Source: CF-118 sp035689345 (GTDB taxonomy: Bacteria > Chloroflexota > Dormibacteria > Dormibacterales > Dormibacteraceae). Taken from it: DNA of 14,415 nt. The notes beneath the pieces are model-generated. The model searched no databases, was not told the origin of the DNA, and saw only the letters and a list, made by a program, of their open reading frames with translations. A program made the translations under genes and the position numbers. The stretch lies in contig DASSLR010000090.1 in the NCBI GenBank assembly GCA_035689345.1, positions 1 through 14,415 on the forward strand, written 5' to 3'. This document shows positions 11,847 through 14,415 of the stretch, in pieces (the first letter of the stretch is position 1; every line of letters begins with the position of its first letter).

Positions 11847-13219
11847 CCGGGTTTCAAGACCTGGTTGGCCGCCGCGATCAGCTCCTTGCGGTGCGCGTCG
11901 TCGCGGGCAAAGATCCTGAACAGCGACATCTGCACGGGCAGGCGGCGGAACAGGTCGAGCACGCGGCTCTGCTGGAACGAGTTCTCGAGCGGGTCGTAGA
12001 AAAGGATCCCTGCGGTCTCGGTCATCGGGTTGAAGGCGCGCGACTCCTGCGCGGCCACGTCGACCTCGAACTCGATGTCGCGCAGCGAGGGCGGAAGGCA
12101 CTCGCGGAGGCTGCGGGCGAACCCATCACGCGTGACGCTCAGCGCGCCCGCCGGTATGTCGCGAGCGTCCGACAGGCCCTGGTAGACGAGCTTCCACTTC
12201 AAGCGCCGGGCCACGATGTCCGACCACGCGCGGCCGAGCTCCCGTCGCTCGCCGTCCTCGGACGACCGCGCCCACCGGTCGACCTCTGAAAGCAGCGACC
12301 ACTCGGTCAGGGCCTGGTACTCGCCCATGCGCTCCAGGGGGTTGCCGCCGAGCAGAAGGTCGAGCGTCGGGCGAAACACCTCGCGCAGCTGCAGGTCGAT
12401 GCGCCGGACGGTACGGTGGAAATAGACCTGGTGATACAGGTACAGCCGCGCGCTGAGGAACATGTACAGCGCCTCGGCGCCATGCGCGTGCACAGTCAGC
12501 CCCCGCTCCGAGATGAAGGAGTAGTGGAGGATCCGCTGCACGTCGACCGGGCCCGCCGCGACACCGCAGATGTATGCGTCGCGGGGGACGTAGTCCATGT
12601 TGTCCGCCGAGAACGGGCCGACCATCGCCGGCTTGAGAGCGGCCAGCCAGGACGGCGCCTTGAAGCCCTCGAGGTCGCCGTGAGAGATGAGGTACGCGAC
12701 CCAGCGAGGGTCGATGCGTTCGCGCGGCGCGAAGTCGGCGGTCGGTGACGCGCCGAGCGCGCCGATGAGCTCGGCGAGCGGCCCGGCCACCAGGGCGCGG
12801 CCGATGACCTCGTGGTCGATGCCCCACGTGTCGAGGTAGTTCTCATCGAAGAAGTGGCCGAACGGCCCATGGCCGACGTCGTGGAGCAGGCCGGCCATGC
12901 GCATCGTCTCTTCGACGAGCGCCGGCGAGGGCACGCCGCGGTGCGCGGCCGCGAGCGTCGGATAGAGGTGGCGCGTCCAGTCGCCCGCGAGGTGCATCGC
13001 GCCCAGCGCGTGCTGGAAGCGCGAGTGCTCGGCCGTCGCGAACACCCACCAGGCGCTCTGCAGCTGGTGGATGCGGCGGAGCCGCTGCAGCCACGCCGCG
13101 TCGATGAGGTCCTGCTCCGAGGCCTGGCCGGGCACGCCGCCCGGTCCGCCTTTGGTGATGCGCAGGTAGCGGTAGATTGGGTCGCTGAACAGGTTGACGC
13201 GCGAGTACTCGGACGCCAT
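11843..13219 (-). CDS. HD-domain phosphohydrolase (dGTPase/SAMHD1-like, COG1078 type)
   Basis: A 458-residue HD-superfamily protein resembling the YwfO/COG1078 group related to dNTP triphosphohydrolases and SAMHD1. The N-terminus (VNLFSDPIYRYLRI) is followed by metal residues His70 (EHSRFQHALGAMHLA), His113-Asp114 (LLHDVGHGPFGH) and a later Asp in NMDYVPRDAYICG, the complete HD set. Many members hydrolyse dNTPs and are allosterically activated; the substrate here is not readable. I take ATG 13219, since SEYSRVNLFSDP is the family-like beginning. TTG 13240 would add seven residues and abut the divergent DUF309 ATG. GATAAT (13235-13230) lies 10 nt upstream of the ATG, giving a leader of about 3 nt, and there is no Shine-Dalgarno. 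The C-terminal 150 residues are unassigned. The gene shares its CTAG stop with the FmdB gene. Confidence 0.85.
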   Translation of the reverse strand: MASEYSRVNLFSDPIYRYLRITKGGPGGVPGQASEQDLIDAAWLQRLRRIHQLQSAWWVFATAEHSRFQHALGAMHLAGDWTRHLYPTLAAAHRGVPSPALVEETMRMAGLLHDVGHGPFGHFFDENYLDTWGIDHEVIGRALVAGPLAELIGALGASPTADFAPRERIDPRWVAYLISHGDLEGFKAPSWLAALKPAMVGPFSADNMDYVPRDAYICGVAAGPVDVQRILHYSFISERGLTVHAHGAEALYMFLSARLYLYHQVYFHRTVRRIDLQLREVFRPTLDLLLGGNPLERMGEYQALTEWSLLSEVDRWARSSEDGERRELGRAWSDIVARRLKWKLVYQGLSDARDIPAGALSVTRDGFARSLRECLPPSLRDIEFEVDVAAQESRAFNPMTETAGILFYDPLENSFQQSRVLDLFRRLPVQMSLFRIFARDDAHRKELIAAANQVLKPG

Positions 13220-13228
13220 CGGTGAATC

Positions 13229-13235
13229 GATTATC
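13229..13235. promoter_or_regulatory. Symmetric bidirectional -10 between HD-domain gene and DUF309 gene
   Basis: The near-palindrome CGATTATCG centred at 13232 contains GATTAT on plus (13229-13234), 5 nt before the DUF309 ATG. On minus it reads GATAAT (13235-13230), 10 nt before the HD-protein ATG. Start codons are 20 bp apart, with no Shine-Dalgarno for either and no -35 match. This repeats the layout at 9538-9544. Confidence 0.5.
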
Positions 13236-13239
13236 GGCA

Positions 13240-13584
13240 ATGGCTGACGACCCCTCGATCGGCGTCGATCTTTTTAACAGGGGTCTTTACTGGGAGGCGC
13301 ACGAGGCGTGGGAGCACGAGTGGGTGCCCGACCGGAAGGGTCCTGACGCCGGCTTCTACAAAGGCTTGATCCAGGTGGCGGCGGGCTGCCTGCACTACGG
13401 GCGCCACAACCGCCGCGGTGCCGTCAACAAGTGGCGCAGCGGCGCGGGCTACCTACGTCCTTATCTGCCTGCGCACCGCGGCCTGCGGCTGCAGGCGCTG
13501 GTCGACTCGGTCGACGGGTACCTGGCGGCGATGCATGACGGCGCATGGCCGGAGCTGACGATGCCGCGAATCGCCTACGAATAG
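13240..13584 (+). CDS. DUF309 domain protein
   Basis: A 114-residue protein of the DUF309 family, marked by the signature LFNRGLYWEAHEAWEHEW near the N-terminus (about 11-28) and YKGLIQVAAGCLHYGRHNRRGA in the second helix pair. The His/Glu pattern and the small all-helical fold suggest a buried acidic/metal or ligand pocket, but no biochemical function is established. The length is normal for the family. ATG 13240 is chosen; GTG 13222 would extend it by six residues into the HD-protein promoter. It is divergent from the HD-domain gene and overlaps the end of the convergent molybdopterin-binding gene by 10 bp. I would not assign a pathway. Confidence 0.87.
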   Translation: MADDPSIGVDLFNRGLYWEAHEAWEHEWVPDRKGPDAGFYKGLIQVAAGCLHYGRHNRRGAVNKWRSGAGYLRPYLPAHRGLRLQALVDSVDGYLAAMHDGAWPELTMPRIAYE

Positions 13585-14415
13585 GGTGGGAACCGGCGGC
13601 CCGCGCCCGACTCGATGAGGCCCCCGTGGCCGAGGCGCAGCAGGTCTTTCGCGTCGGCGCGGCCGTAGGCGAAGACGAAGGGCAGCAGGAGGTCGAGCGA
13701 GCTCGAGCGGCCGAACCCCGCGCACGACGCCACCCCGACTACGGCGGCGTCGGGCAGGCGGCCGAGCCACAGCATGCTGCCGGGGTGCATCGGCGCGCCG
13801 AGCTGCAGCAGCTCGCCGCCGACGTTCACCAGCTCCGCGTAGGCGGGGTCGAGCGGGTCGATGGCGGACGCGCCGGCGAACAGCACGAGCTGCGCGCCCA
13901 TCGACTCCGCCTCGCGATACGCCGCCGCCACCGCCTGCGGCGTGCGCGCCACCTCGCGCACGGCCAGCACCTCCGCGCCGTACCAGCCGAGCTTGCGCGT
14001 CACGGCCGCGCGGAAGAGCTCGCGCGCCTTCGGCTTCAACCTTTCGGTCGCGACCACGAACGTGCGCAGCGGCAGGAACGGGCGCAGCTCGACTACGGGG
14101 CCGCGGTCACGGCAGATGGCCTCGGCCTCCTCGACCGTGCGACCGGGCACGGCGACCGGCGTGATCTTGCAGCCGGCCACCTCCTCGCCCTCGGCCACGG
14201 CCTGGCCGTCCATGACCGTGAACACCGACACGCCGCCCAGCTCGTTGATGGCGTCGATCAGGTCGCCGCGCACACGCACCAGGCCGCGCCGGGTGGCGAG
14301 GAGCCGGGCCTGGCTCTGCACGGGCGGCCGAGCCTCGAGCCCCGGCCCGGACAGGGCCGCGGCGAGCCGTCTGGCGGCCTCGTCCTCGTGCACGTCGCCG
14401 GGCTCCAGCTCGACG
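13575..14415 (-). CDS. Molybdopterin-binding protein (MoaB/Mog domain), 5' end outside the window
   Basis: The reading frame enters at the right edge (VELEPGDVHEDEAARRLAAA) and runs 279 complete codons to the stop. A short GTG-initiated version (14393) is unlikely because LEPGDVxEDEAA is a conserved internal segment of the family. Residues toward the C-terminus fit the MoCF-type domain: VLFAGASAIDPLDPAY, then GGELLQLGAPMHPGSMLWLG (compare the PGN loop of MoeA/MoaB) and VVGVASCAGFGRSSSLDLLL. The protein resembles the stand-alone molybdopterin-binding proteins found with molybdenum hydroxylase or MobA-like genes; none of these is visible here, but the upstream neighbour is cut off. It probably binds molybdenum cofactor or nucleotide intermediates in the cytosol. 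Whether it carries a further N-terminal domain is unknown. Confidence 0.8.
   Translation of the reverse strand, partial: VELEPGDVHEDEAARRLAAALSGPGLEARPPVQSQARLLATRRGLVRVRGDLIDAINELGGVSVFTVMDGQAVAEGEEVAGCKITPVAVPGRTVEEAEAICRDRGPVVELRPFLPLRTFVVATERLKPKARELFRAAVTRKLGWYGAEVLAVREVARTPQAVAAAYREAESMGAQLVLFAGASAIDPLDPAYAELVNVGGELLQLGAPMHPGSMLWLGRLPDAAVVGVASCAGFGRSSSLDLLLPFVFAYGRADAKDLLRLGHGGLIESGAGRRFPPYS

Noticed and set aside
14391..14393. GTG 14393 as a complete start for the molybdopterin-binding gene
   Set aside because: The frame is open to the window edge and the upstream LEPGD residues are part of a conserved family segment, so the gene is truncated by the window.
1..14415. Defence system, prophage or integrated element
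   Set aside because: All recognised genes are housekeeping, metabolic or small conserved families; no integrase, transposase, nuclease/toxin cluster or composition break was seen.

Overview
The window is about 14.4 kb of very GC-rich, densely packed bacterial chromosome, close to 70% G+C by eye. It carries 16 protein genes, two of them cut by the window edges. I see no rRNA, tRNA, CRISPR array, insertion sequence or prophage gene. The gene set (a CBS-less GuaB3-type IMP dehydrogenase beside guaA, a paired DUF881 locus, an SDR/acyltransferase pair, a PhaR-type regulator, several start codons with no Shine-Dalgarno but a -10 hexamer just upstream) suggests a high-GC Terrabacteria lineage such as Dormibacterota/Chloroflexota or a deep actinobacterial relative. 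That placement is inference; there is no marker gene to settle it.

Layout. Minus strand 1-1492: guaB3 followed by the start of guaA (guanine nucleotide synthesis). Plus strand 1567-1989: a DUF4332 helix-hairpin-helix protein, divergent from guaB3. Gap 1990-2084: a palindromic repeat element. Minus strand 2085-5477: an operon of glutamate dehydrogenase, an SDR epimerase-like protein and a PlsC-type acyltransferase, in that order of transcription, with 7-nt and -4-nt junctions. Plus strand 5537-6944: two overlapping DUF881 membrane/coiled-coil proteins. Then come a PhaR-like regulator (minus) and, divergent from it, a phasin-like protein with a histone H1-like tail (plus). Next are a YtcJ-like amidohydrolase (minus), low-specificity threonine aldolase (plus), a second copy of the palindromic element, threonine/serine dehydratase (minus), an FmdB-type zinc ribbon (plus), an HD-domain phosphohydrolase (minus), a DUF309 protein (plus) and a 5'-truncated molybdopterin-binding protein (minus).

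How the parts relate. Amino-acid catabolism recurs: glutamate dehydrogenase, threonine aldolase and threonine dehydratase. The PhaR-like/phasin-like pair points to polyhydroxyalkanoate granule biology. Most of the right half consists of single genes alternating in direction.

Three architectural patterns stand out. (1) Two convergent gaps of almost equal length (95 and 94 bp) each hold two copies of a TTTG-N4-CAAA palindrome spaced exactly 41 bp apart, with related linkers. (2) Divergent start codons 16-75 bp apart share symmetric -10 boxes readable on both strands, mostly giving leaderless or nearly leaderless mRNAs. (3) Convergent neighbours share a single CTAG as stop codon for both strands at two junctions, and one repeat element sits precisely between two CTAG stops. 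The 41-bp palindrome element is the best candidate for something undescribed here.
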